Assembly (NCBI GenBank): GCA_021323705.1
Contig: JAJPKL010000029.1
Location: 1 to 64,000 of the forward strand
Reading direction: 5' to 3'
DNA: 64,000 nt
Source of the DNA: Nitrososphaerota archaeon
GTDB taxonomy: Archaea > Thermoproteota > Nitrososphaeria > Nitrososphaerales > Nitrosopumilaceae
The translations under genes were made by a program, and so were the position numbers. Shown here piece by piece: positions 45,111 through 53,981 of this stretch (positions are counted from its first letter, which is position 1; the number at the start of each line of letters is the position of its first letter). The notes beneath the pieces are model-generated. The model searched no databases. It was not told the DNA's origin and saw only the letters and a program-made list of their open reading frames with translations.

Positions 45111-46682
45111 ATGGAAAAAATAAAAACTGATTCAAACATTCCAGTGAAACGATTCTATGATTCTAAGGTAAAACCAAAAAGCAGACTGGAGCAGCCAGGC
45201 AAGTATCCATTTACAAGAAGCATACATCCGGGAATGTATCGTGATAGGCTCTGGACCATGAGGCAGTATACTGGATTTGGTACTGCTGCCCAGACAAACC
45301 AGAGATTCAAGTATTTGCTTGAAAGGGGTCAGACTGGCCTGAGCATGGCCTTTGACCTGCCAACCCAGATTGGATATGACGCAGATGATTCTCATGCAGA
45401 AGGTGAGGTAGGGAAGGTAGGTGTATCAATAACATCGCTTAAGGACATGATGACCTGCTTTAATGGAATTCCTCTTGACAAGGTGAGCACCTCGATGACA
45501 ATTAACGCAACGGCTTCTACTCTTCTTTCGCTCTATATCGCAGCAGGTGAATCACAGGGAGTAAAAAGCGAACAACTGCGAGGAACCACACAAAATGACA
45601 TACTCAAAGAATACATTGCAAGAAATACGTACATCTATCCGCCAAGGCCATCTATGAGGCTAATTGGCGACATGATTGAATACTGCTCAAAAAAAGTCCC
45701 CCAGTGGTATCCAATCTCAATATCTGGATATCACATGAGAGAAGCTGGGTGCAATGCAATTCAGGAAGTTGCATTTACACTTGCAAATGCCATTGAATAT
45801 ATTGATACATGTGTGGACAGAGGACTCAAGATTGACGACTTTGCACCGAGGTTGTCGTTTTTCTTTTGCTGCACAAGTGAATTTCTGGAGGAGGTTGCCA
45901 AGTTTAGGGCAGCAAGAAGAATCTATGCAAAGATAGTCAAGGAAAGATTTCACGCTAAAGACAAAAAATCAATGCAGCTCAAGTTTCATGTTCAAACAAG
46001 CGGCGAGTCTCTTACAGCACAGCAACCAGACAACAACATTGTCAGAGTTGCAATCCAGTCCATGGCCGCAGTACTTGGAGGATGCCAGTCACTTCACACA
46101 AACTCAAAAGACGAAGCACTTGCACTTCCAACAGAAGCTGCAGTAAAGATTGCATTGAGAACACAACAGATTGTAGGCCATGAGAGCGGGATCACAAAGA
46201 CTGTTGATCCTCTGGCCGGTTCCTACTATGTTGAATATCTCACCGACAAAATTGAAGAGGAAGCAAACAAGTATCTCAAAAGAATTGAACGAATGGGAGG
46301 CTCGCTTGCAGGAATAGAGAAGGGATTCTTCCAGTCGGAGATAAGGCAAAATGCATACAGGCTGAAAAAAGAGATAGACAGCAACGAACGAATAATCGTT
46401 GGAGTAAACAAGTTTACCGATTCTGTAGAAGAAAAACCTGAGATAATGAAGATCGATGACAGCATTCAGGTGCAGCAAACACAAAATCTAAAGGAACTAC
46501 GAAGCAGTAGGGACAACAAAAAGACAGAATCTGCCCTATCCAAGATGCAAAGTGCCGCAGAAAAGGAAGAGAACCTCATGCCTTACATCTTGGAATCTGT
46601 GCGAAGTTATGCTACACTTGGAGAGATAAGCAATACCTTTAGACAGGTCTTTGGCGTATACCAACCAAAGGAGTCGTTCTAG
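45111..46682 (+). CDS. Methylmalonyl-CoA mutase catalytic (large) subunit
   Basis: A 523-residue TIM-barrel catalytic subunit lacking the B12 domain, which is separate at 43647. Typical residues: TMRQYTGFGTAAQTNQRFKYLL, MAFDLPTQIGYDADD, SMTINATASTLLSLYIA, RGTTQNDILKEY, ISGYHMREAGCN, HVQTSGESLTAQQPDNN and GCQSLHTNSKDEALALPTE. Converts succinyl-CoA and methylmalonyl-CoA. The next gene, the epimerase, starts two bases after its stop. Confidence 0.94.
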   Translation: MEKIKTDSNIPVKRFYDSKVKPKSRLEQPGKYPFTRSIHPGMYRDRLWTMRQYTGFGTAAQTNQRFKYLLERGQTGLSMAFDLPTQIGYDADDSHAEGEVGKVGVSITSLKDMMTCFNGIPLDKVSTSMTINATASTLLSLYIAAGESQGVKSEQLRGTTQNDILKEYIARNTYIYPPRPSMRLIGDMIEYCSKKVPQWYPISISGYHMREAGCNAIQEVAFTLANAIEYIDTCVDRGLKIDDFAPRLSFFFCCTSEFLEEVAKFRAARRIYAKIVKERFHAKDKKSMQLKFHVQTSGESLTAQQPDNNIVRVAIQSMAAVLGGCQSLHTNSKDEALALPTEAAVKIALRTQQIVGHESGITKTVDPLAGSYYVEYLTDKIEEEANKYLKRIERMGGSLAGIEKGFFQSEIRQNAYRLKKEIDSNERIIVGVNKFTDSVEEKPEIMKIDDSIQVQQTQNLKELRSSRDNKKTESALSKMQSAAEKEENLMPYILESVRSYATLGEISNTFRQVFGVYQPKESF

Positions 46683-46683
46683 A

Positions 46684-47079
46684 ATGAAAATTGACCATGT
46701 TGCCATAGCAGTCAACAACTTAGATGAGGCAGTAAAAGAATATCAAAAAGTACTAGGCATAAATGAAGTAGAGTTTGAGACAGTAGAGACTGAGGGGGTG
46801 CGAGTTGCAATACTTCACTTGAACAATTCAAGAATTGAACTTATGGAGGCAACAAAGGAATCAAGCCCGATTAAAAAATTCCTTGAAACCAGAGGTGAAG
46901 GGTTGCACCACATTGCACTTGAAACAGAAAAGATAGAAAATGAGGTTGACAGAATGAAAGGAAACGGTGTGAGATTTTTGGGCGATGTCAGGCCAGGCTC
47001 GCGTGGAACAAAGATAACTTTTATCCACCCAAAATCCCTTCACGGTGTGCTAACAGAGCTCTGCTCGCATCCGAAATAA
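46684..47079 (+). CDS. mce: Methylmalonyl-CoA epimerase
   Basis: A vicinal-oxygen-chelate protein of 131 residues with paired metal ligands (KIDHVAIAV with His; GLHHIALET with His; Glu residues in RIELMEAT and VLTEL). It interconverts the two methylmalonyl-CoA isomers for the mutase. ATG 46684 is used because the longer frame starts inside the mutase gene. Confidence 0.9.
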   Translation: MKIDHVAIAVNNLDEAVKEYQKVLGINEVEFETVETEGVRVAILHLNNSRIELMEATKESSPIKKFLETRGEGLHHIALETEKIENEVDRMKGNGVRFLGDVRPGSRGTKITFIHPKSLHGVLTELCSHPK

Positions 47080-47081
47080 TT

Positions 47082-47636
47082 TTACTCTACCAGCTTTAGC
47101 GTGTCTGATGCTGTAATTATTCCGACAATCTTACTTTGCTTTGATACTAACACACACTTTGAATATCGTATAAGTGAGACCAGCGTTTTGACAGGTGTTT
47201 CATAGTCTACTATCGGTGGACGTGAATCCATAATTTCTGCAAGCCTTATCTTTTTTCGCTGCGTCTCGTCGTTGTCAATTAGATGTTTTACGATTCCATC
47301 TTCTGTAACAAGGCCTACTACCTCATTTCCTTCAAAGACTGGAACCTGGCTGATGGACATGTCTTGCATCTTTTTTATTGCATCGTGCAACGTATCGCTT
47401 GTTCGAAGTTTTACAATTTCCTTACTGCAGATATCTCCTGCTTTCATGGAAGACTGGCTCTCAAGTGACCATAACACCTCGAATATTTTTCTTGCAGTGG
47501 CATAGCTTGGCTGACATCTTCCTGACTCGATTTGGTTTATCATTGAGGTACTGACGCCTGTAAGGGAGGCAAGCTTTTGCTGTGTTAGCCCAATCTTTAG
47601 TCTTGCCTGTTTTATTGATTCAAGTCGAGGTAGCAT
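47082..47636 (-). CDS. HTH (XRE) regulator with two CBS domains
   Basis: Residues 1-55 hold an XRE helix-turn-helix (RLKIGLTQQKLASLTGVSTSMINQIESG). Residues 65-184 are a pair of CBS domains (TLHDAIKKMQDMSISQVPVFEGNEVVGLVTEDGIV and PVKTLVSLIRYSKCVLVSKQSKIVGIITASD), likely to bind adenosine nucleotides. It is a known archaeal architecture (COG3620-like). It converges on mce with only two bases between stops. Its targets are unknown. Confidence 0.85.
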   Translation of the reverse strand: MLPRLESIKQARLKIGLTQQKLASLTGVSTSMINQIESGRCQPSYATARKIFEVLWSLESQSSMKAGDICSKEIVKLRTSDTLHDAIKKMQDMSISQVPVFEGNEVVGLVTEDGIVKHLIDNDETQRKKIRLAEIMDSRPPIVDYETPVKTLVSLIRYSKCVLVSKQSKIVGIITASDTLKLVE

Positions 47637-47928
47637 GTTGCAAAATAAGATACTTTTACTCGATATTTCAGCCTTCGTGAATTAGAATGAGTTTTTGGTC
47701 TGCCTATGTTGGGGTGGCATTTGTTATTATGCCTGTGAACGAGGGATTTGTCTAGCCCCAGATGATTTGGATTTGCGGTTTTATCAGAGAAAATTAACCC
47801 AAAACGGGCAGTAATCTAATCGTAACTACAAAACTCCTTCCAATTTTTTTTAAACAGCATATGATATTTTTTATTTCATTTCATTTGGAAATTTCTGAAA
47901 TTTAGTGACCTACAGCTTGTTTATGATT
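47637..47928. other. Intergenic region, no gene seen
   Basis: About 290 bp of AT-rich sequence between the CBS regulator and the histidine kinase gene, which ends at 47929. One 22-codon frame (47689-47757, MSFWSAYVGV...) is open but has no supporting signals. A T-rich stretch near 47850 could be a terminator. Confidence 0.4.
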
Positions 47929-49668
47929 TTATGAGGTATTAGTAGGAATGCTAAACCAGAATGTAGTGCCCTTGCCTACATCACTTTCAAACCATATTTT
48001 GCCGCCGAGTCCTTCAACTAATCCTTTGCATATCACCAATCCCAAGCCAGTGCCTCCATGCTGTCTTTTCAGGGAGGAGTCTATCTGATAAAACTTCTTG
48101 AAGAGATTGGCCTGTTTGTCTTTTGGTATACCAATACCATTATCCTTGACAAAAAACACAGCTTGGTTACCCTCATCTTTAACACCAATCTCAATTTTTC
48201 CGCCAGTTGAGGGAACAAAATCTATCGAGTTTCTAATGAGGTTGTCAAACACTTGGGAGAGTCTGTCCTTGTCACTCTTTATAGTGAATTTCACATTCGT
48301 AATATTTTTGAAGTCTATTTTTTTATCTTTTGTAACAACCAGATATGTTTGCACTATGTTGTTCATAAAACTCTCGACATCAAAATCCGCAATATTGAAA
48401 TGCAGTTTATTCAGGTCAATCTTCTGGGCTACGAGAATATCGCCTATGAGACTCTCAAGTTTTTTTGATGATGCATAAATCTTGTTTACCGCGTCTTCTT
48501 GTTCATTATTCAGCGTCCCTAACAATCCTCGTTCTTTAAGCATCTCACTATAGCCGTTTATTGTAACAAGAGGCGTTTTCAATTCATGTGTTACCATTGT
48601 TGCAAACTCTTCTTTAGCCGTGTCAGCCTCTCGCAATTTCTGAGAATGAACCTGTAACTCTATGTTGGATTTTTCAAGTTCTTTTGCTAGCTTGACCCTG
48701 TCGCGGAATGCCTTGTAAAGGAAATAGCCTGCAACAGATACTATTGCCAGGACCAGAATGGACAGGATGATAGATTCTTGTACTGTCTCATTTACTGAAT
48801 GAAATGCCTCATCATAAGGCTGTATTGATACTACGGCCCATCTGGTCTGGCCTACTGATAGTGGAGCATATGCTGTGAACATGTTTGTGCCATTTATTAT
48901 GTTACTAGCTGTTCCGTTTTCTCCTGCAAGAGCCTTTTGAAATACATCAACTCCAGTCATGTGTCTGATCTCTGATGAAGTGCCTTCAGAGTCTGCAACT
49001 ATAGCTCCGGTGTTGTCCACCACAATTACTCTTTCTGAACTGTACAGTTTTGAACTCTCCACTTCTTTTTTGAATTTATCTAGACTAAACGAGCCAGTCA
49101 AAAGTCCCAAGAGAGTGCTATTTTTGGAAAAAACAGGTATCGCGATTACTACGTTTGGTTTTCCACTTGATTTTGAAACTACTACTTGACTTACATAGAT
49201 GTTATCACTGGATATTGCACCCTTGTACCAATCTCTAAATGCAAAGTTGGATGTTGTCATGTTTTTTTGGAAAACAAACGGCTCGTTGATATATACGTCA
49301 CCGTTTGGAAGAACAAAAAGCAGATTTTGAAACTGATTGTCATTATCGTAAATGTCACGCATCACTTTTCTTCTTTCCATGTCCACATTCTGAGGAATCC
49401 CATGCAGGTTGGTATTGATAGAAGAAGTATTAACAGGACTCATCATATGATCATTCCTGCTTGCAATTTGTAGAATTGTTATAGCTTTACTGATACCTGC
49501 ATCAATTCTATCTGCAAGTTGGTTTATGAGTATAGATCTTTCTTCTTTTACAACAGTTGTAGCATGTTTTATCTGATCCTGTGTATAAAATACAATAATT
49601 ATCAGTAATGCTATCGTTGTTGCAATGAGCACAAATAGAATGCCTTGGACCTGTAATTTTGTACTCAT
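47929..49668 (-). CDS. Membrane histidine kinase with extracellular Cache-like sensor
   Basis: Two membrane helices (residues ~5-30 and ~305-325) flank an extracellular dCache-like domain with FAFRDWYKG and VSKSSGKPNVVIAIPVFSK. Then come a short coiled coil, HisKA with MVTHELKTPLVTINGYSEM (the phosphorylated His), and HATPase with NLIRNSIDF, VKDNGIGIPKD and HGGTGLGLVICKGL. ATG 49668 is preferred to GTG 49680. It is the last of three same-strand genes after the response regulator (51112) and the metalloprotease. Confidence 0.88.
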   Translation of the reverse strand: MSTKLQVQGILFVLIATTIALLIIIVFYTQDQIKHATTVVKEERSILINQLADRIDAGISKAITILQIASRNDHMMSPVNTSSINTNLHGIPQNVDMERRKVMRDIYDNDNQFQNLLFVLPNGDVYINEPFVFQKNMTTSNFAFRDWYKGAISSDNIYVSQVVVSKSSGKPNVVIAIPVFSKNSTLLGLLTGSFSLDKFKKEVESSKLYSSERVIVVDNTGAIVADSEGTSSEIRHMTGVDVFQKALAGENGTASNIINGTNMFTAYAPLSVGQTRWAVVSIQPYDEAFHSVNETVQESIILSILVLAIVSVAGYFLYKAFRDRVKLAKELEKSNIELQVHSQKLREADTAKEEFATMVTHELKTPLVTINGYSEMLKERGLLGTLNNEQEDAVNKIYASSKKLESLIGDILVAQKIDLNKLHFNIADFDVESFMNNIVQTYLVVTKDKKIDFKNITNVKFTIKSDKDRLSQVFDNLIRNSIDFVPSTGGKIEIGVKDEGNQAVFFVKDNGIGIPKDKQANLFKKFYQIDSSLKRQHGGTGLGLVICKGLVEGLGGKIWFESDVGKGTTFWFSIPTNTS

Positions 49669-49732
49669 TTCACATCCCACGATTTGTGGACAAGTAAAGA
49701 AATAATGTTAGTTTTGAATGAGCGCAAGACAG

Positions 49733-50560
49733 TCATTGACATATTACTTGGCTCCGCTCATCACCACTATACAATCCCTTGATTGCGTCAATGTCACATC
49801 CGGAGATGTACGGATAATCAGTTCTTATAGTAGCATGCATGAGATCAGAGGGATCTGTCGAGTGTGCAAGCCCTAATGCATGACCAAATTCATGTCTTGT
49901 GATGGCTCCAAGTTGTAAAGATGATAACTGGCTTGCGTCGTAAATCGTTATTTTGCTCTTTAGAATTTGGTTTCCATCAGAAATGGATTTGGTAAATCCC
50001 GACAAGCCATCGGGATTTTCGTCATTTGTAAGTGTTATTACAATATCCCCTGCACCATTACTTTCTTCTGATATTGCAAATGTCTGTGGTATGAAGAATT
50101 TGGTTGGCGATCGCTGCAAGTCAGCTAGTGCGCCTTCCCATCCTTTATAACGAGTTGATGAAGTTCCTGAGGGCCCTTCGTGTAATAATGAATTGTCTAC
50201 AGTAATGGTCTCATTTGATAATATGGCATTTTTTACCGCGTTTATCTTATCATCTGGAAGATTAGCATCATTTACTATGCTCACATGCAAGACCTGTCCC
50301 TGTAACAAATTCCAAGACACCCAAGTGTTAACAACCGTCCCTTGCAAGTTCTGAATGACATAATTCGAATTATAATGTTCAAGCAAATGCGTTGTTGCGT
50401 TAGCAAGCAGCTGATTCTCGTAGTAGGAATATCCTATAAATGCAGAAGCAGCACCTACAACAATCATAGCAATCAAAATAAAAGTCCTTTTGCCAATCTT
50501 TTCTGCCTTTTTTTCGCTTGATTGTGAAATTTCATCTAGAATTAATTTCTCCTGTTCCAA
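49733..50560 (-). CDS. Matrixin-like metalloprotease with N-terminal coiled coil and membrane helix
   Basis: The zinc motif is HEFGHALGLAHS (HExxHxxGxxH), with Met-turn DLMHAT. A membrane helix (TFILIAMIVVGAASAFIGYS) precedes the catalytic region, so the protease faces outward. It is a paralogue of the protein at 5930. The only conventional start in this frame is TTG 50560. Upstream the same frame stays open for 65 more codons (50561-50755), encodes a Glu/Lys coiled coil, and ends at the TAG stop of the response regulator gene. CTG 50752 is the only early non-standard start. The cut between regulator and protease is therefore unclear. Confidence 0.72.
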   Translation of the reverse strand: MEQEKLILDEISQSSEKKAEKIGKRTFILIAMIVVGAASAFIGYSYYENQLLANATTHLLEHYNSNYVIQNLQGTVVNTWVSWNLLQGQVLHVSIVNDANLPDDKINAVKNAILSNETITVDNSLLHEGPSGTSSTRYKGWEGALADLQRSPTKFFIPQTFAISEESNGAGDIVITLTNDENPDGLSGFTKSISDGNQILKSKITIYDASQLSSLQLGAITRHEFGHALGLAHSTDPSDLMHATIRTDYPYISGCDIDAIKGLYSGDERSQVICQ

Positions 50561-50755
50561 CTCTTTTGATTTTTTTATCTCCTCCTCAAGCCTCTTTTCA
50601 AGATTGTCCTTTGATTTTGCTAGTCCTTCAGTCTTTTCCGATAAGATTTCATTTGTTTCGCTTAGTATGATTTTTTCCTGCTCAAGTTCCTTGATTACAG
50701 AATTGTCGTTTGAAGGCGCTGATTCATTTTGTTTCTCATCGTCTGATGTCAGAGC

Positions 50756-51112
50756 CTATCCTCCAATGGCTTTTAGCAGTACTTCTAGTTTGACGGGTTT
50801 CTTGATACAGGAATACACTCCCTTTTCAACAAGTCCTCTTATCTCTTCATCCTTGACACTTGAAGCTGTAAACAAGATTATTTTCTGATCATTTATCCTA
50901 CCTGTCCTGTAAAGATCATTGACAATATCAACACCGGTAAATTCCGGCATTGCTAAGTCAAGCAAGACAACATCAAATCTTTGTTTTTCTAAAAGAGCGA
51001 GTCCATTTCTTCCATCATTTGAGATTATGCATTCATGACCTTTGAGGGTCAAGTACTTCTGCATCATGTTGGTTATTTCCTTGTTATCATCTATTAGCAA
51101 AATTTGCACCAC
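50756..51112 (-). CDS. Response regulator receiver domain, stop codon in frame with downstream coiled-coil protease
   Basis: A 118-residue receiver: LLIDDNKEITN (acidic pair), VVLLDLAMPEFTG (phosphoacceptor Asp), ILFTASS (Thr/Ser) and IKKPVK (Lys). It starts at GTG 51112 with GAGGTG eight bases upstream as a ribosome site. Its TAG at 50756-50758 (after KAIGG) is in frame with the following coiled coil. It is probably the partner of the kinase gene at 47929. Confidence 0.82.
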   Translation of the reverse strand: MVQILLIDDNKEITNMMQKYLTLKGHECIISNDGRNGLALLEKQRFDVVLLDLAMPEFTGVDIVNDLYRTGRINDQKIILFTASSVKDEEIRGLVEKGVYSCIKKPVKLEVLLKAIGG

Positions 51113-51277
51113 ATGCCCACCTCTTTAGAGTGTAATATGTCCCGGATACTATTTAAGGAATATTGTGATTACCATTCCCTTCTTAGGTTCTCTTTAGTTA
51201 CCTTGGTTGGTCTTAACTCCGAGATTAAATTCTGTAATATCAGAACCTCCCCGGACTGCATCCTACACACGTTTTGA

Positions 51278-53956
51278 TTATCTGTCTCGATTCAATTTCT
51301 TTGAAGATTTGGATGTATTTTCAAGTGTTGCCTGTGCAGCAGCCAGAATTGCAATTGGAACTCGGTGTGCTGACGCACTGACATATGTCAGTCCGGCACC
51401 ACTGCAAAACCTGATAGAGCGCGGGTCTCCGCCATGCTCGCCGCAAACTCCTATCTCCAAATTGCGTTTTATGCCTCTGCCTTTTGATACGGCAATCTTC
51501 ATGAGGCTGCCCACGCCGTTTACGTCAAGTGACTGGAAGGGGTTTTCTGTCATTATTTCTTTTTCAATATATTGTGGAAGGAACTTGCCTTCTGCATCTT
51601 CTCTGCTGAAACTAAACACTGCCTGAGTAAGGTCGTTTGTTCCAAAACTAAAAAAGTCTGTTATCTGCGCAATCTCGTCTGCTGTTAGACAAGCCCTTAC
51701 AACTTCCATCATGGTCCCAAAGTTCATCTTTAGCTTGACGTGATACTTTGATTCAACATCTGACTTGATAGAATCATACATTTTTTTGATGTATTCAAGT
51801 TCCGTTACATTTCCAACCTGAGGTATCATTATTTGCGGATGGGTGTTTGCCTTGGCTTTTTCAAGTTCGGCCGCCGCTTCGCAAATGGCTCTTATTTGCA
51901 TTTCATAAATCTCAGGATATGTTATGCCGACCCTGACACCGCGGTGCCCCATCATCGGATTTATTTCTGCAAGCTCTTTTGCTCTTTCAAGAATTTTTCG
52001 GGTAGTGGAAATCTCACCTGAATTTCCCTGGGATTCTAACACGTGGACCTTGTTTAGGAGCGTTTCAATGTTTGGCAGAAATTCATGCAGTGGAGGGTCT
52101 AAAAGCCTGATTGTAACGTGATACCCTTTCATAATTTCAAGAATCTCCTTGAAATCTTGTTTTTGTAATATGCGAAGCTTTTCCAAGACGGATTTTCTTT
52201 CCTCAACAGTCTTTGCCATTATCATCTCAACAAAGACTGCAAGCCTGTCTTTTGCATTGAACATTCTTTCTGTTCTGCACAATCCTATTCCCTTGGCGCC
52301 GTACGTTCGTGCAAGCCTTGCAGCCTCTGGGGTGTCAGCATTTGCGCGTATGCCAAGTTTCTTGAACTTTTCAGACCAATCAAGAATTGTTTTAAAGTCT
52401 TCTGTCAGTCTTGGTTCAACTGTAGGTATCTCGCCTGCATAGACACTGCCAGTACTTCCATCAATTGTTATTATCTCACCTTCACCAATTGCCTTGTCAT
52501 CAACAAAAAATTGCTTTGTAGAATAATCGATTCTAATATCGGAGCATCCGACAATGCAAGGCTTTCCCATACCACGTGCCACAACGGCCGCATGTGACGT
52601 CTTTCCCCCTCTGCTTGTTAAAATGCCAGCTGACGCAAAAAACGCTGGAACATCTTCTGGCTTTGTTTCTTCTCTTACCAGTATGACGCGGGTTCCGTTC
52701 TCGCCTGCACTTGTGGCTCTCTTGACATCAAAAATGACCATGCCTGATGCTGCCCCCGGAGATGCTGGAATGCCTCGTGTAACAGGGCTTAGTGTTTTTG
52801 TTGCCTCGGTATCAAGCGTCCTGTGTAAAATTTGGTCAAGGTCTTCGGGATGAAGGCGCAGTATTGCCCTCTTCTTTGTTATCAACCTCTCTTTTACCAT
52901 TGAGACTGAAGTCTTGATCATTGATGCAGCATTCATCTTTGCAGAGCGGGTCTGAAGAAGATAGAACTTGCCTCTCTCTACGGTAAACTCGATGTCCTGT
53001 GGTTCCTTGAAATGTCTTTCAAGCTTCTCGCATGTTTTTAGCAATTGCTTGTACGTCAATGGCATACTTTTTTCCATCTGGTCAATTTGTTGCGGAGTTC
53101 TGATGCCAGCAACTACATCTTCACCTTGAGCGTTGACAAGATATTCTCCAAAGATCTTCTTTGAGCCGTCCGATGGGTCTCGAGTAAAGACTACTCCGGT
53201 AGCACTATCGTTTCCCATATTGCCAAAAACCATTGCAACTACGCTTACTGCAGTGCCGCTTGCAACATCTTTTGAGATCTTGTATTTTTCTCTGTATACG
53301 ACAGCCCTCTCACCCATCCAGCTCTTAAACACTGCCTCTATTGCAAGCTCAAGCTGCTTGTAAGGATCTTCAGGAAACTTGGCTCCCGTGTGTTCTTGGC
53401 AAATCTGTTTGTACTGTGTTACAACACTTTTTAGTGATTCTTCATTTAACTCATTATCGTGCTGCACACCTTGTCTGTTTTTTGCATCATGTAATACAGA
53501 ATCAAATTTTTTATCGTCGACACAAAAGACCACTTTGCCAAATAACTGCACAAACCTTCGATAGGAATCCCATGCAAATCGGGGGTTTCTGCTTGAATCC
53601 GCAAGCCCTAAAACCGTTTTATCATTTAATCCCAAGTTGAGAATAGTGTCCATCATGCCAGGCATTGATACTGACGCGCCTGATCTAACCGATACCAGAA
53701 GTGGGTTTTTCTCATTGCCAAGTTTTCTCCCTGTTTTTTTCTCAATCCTCTGCACGTTTTTTCTTACTTCTGGCATCAGGTTTTTTGGAAGCCTCTTGTT
53801 GTTGGCATAGTATCTTGTGCAAACTTCGGTAGTTATAGTAAAACCAGGAGGAACTGAAAGTCCTAATCTTGTCATCTCCATGAGGCCAGCTCCCTTGCCT
53901 CCAAACAGTTTCTTGTTCTTGCCGTCGCCTTCGTTAAAAAAATAGACAGATTTCAC
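51278..53956 (-). CDS. ppdK: Pyruvate phosphate dikinase
   Basis: An 892-residue enzyme that makes phosphoenolpyruvate from pyruvate, ATP and phosphate. It has the N-terminal ATP-grasp (FGGKGAGLMEMTRLGLSVPPG; VSVRSGASVSMPGMMDTILNLGLN), the central phosphohistidine domain (SRGGKTSHAAVVARGMGKPC) and the C-terminal PEP-binding barrel (RIRANADTPEAARLARTYGAKGIGLCRTE-like; SFGTNDLTQ; GVCGEHGGDP). The start is GTG 53956. In an autotroph it feeds gluconeogenesis. Confidence 0.95.
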   Translation of the reverse strand: MKSVYFFNEGDGKNKKLFGGKGAGLMEMTRLGLSVPPGFTITTEVCTRYYANNKRLPKNLMPEVRKNVQRIEKKTGRKLGNEKNPLLVSVRSGASVSMPGMMDTILNLGLNDKTVLGLADSSRNPRFAWDSYRRFVQLFGKVVFCVDDKKFDSVLHDAKNRQGVQHDNELNEESLKSVVTQYKQICQEHTGAKFPEDPYKQLELAIEAVFKSWMGERAVVYREKYKISKDVASGTAVSVVAMVFGNMGNDSATGVVFTRDPSDGSKKIFGEYLVNAQGEDVVAGIRTPQQIDQMEKSMPLTYKQLLKTCEKLERHFKEPQDIEFTVERGKFYLLQTRSAKMNAASMIKTSVSMVKERLITKKRAILRLHPEDLDQILHRTLDTEATKTLSPVTRGIPASPGAASGMVIFDVKRATSAGENGTRVILVREETKPEDVPAFFASAGILTSRGGKTSHAAVVARGMGKPCIVGCSDIRIDYSTKQFFVDDKAIGEGEIITIDGSTGSVYAGEIPTVEPRLTEDFKTILDWSEKFKKLGIRANADTPEAARLARTYGAKGIGLCRTERMFNAKDRLAVFVEMIMAKTVEERKSVLEKLRILQKQDFKEILEIMKGYHVTIRLLDPPLHEFLPNIETLLNKVHVLESQGNSGEISTTRKILERAKELAEINPMMGHRGVRVGITYPEIYEMQIRAICEAAAELEKAKANTHPQIMIPQVGNVTELEYIKKMYDSIKSDVESKYHVKLKMNFGTMMEVVRACLTADEIAQITDFFSFGTNDLTQAVFSFSREDAEGKFLPQYIEKEIMTENPFQSLDVNGVGSLMKIAVSKGRGIKRNLEIGVCGEHGGDPRSIRFCSGAGLTYVSASAHRVPIAILAAAQATLENTSKSSKKLNRDR

Positions 53957-53981
53957 ACAAGGATTCTGTTATAGTGGCATA

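Noticed and set aside
47689-47757. 22-codon plus frame in the gap before the histidine kinase
   Set aside because: Too short and unsupported; no promoter spacing or conserved feature visible.
50756-50758. TAG read as pyrrolysine
   Set aside because: No pyrrolysine genes or readthrough structure is seen in the window, and these lineages are not known to use pyrrolysine; a mutation, non-standard start or true gene boundary is simpler.
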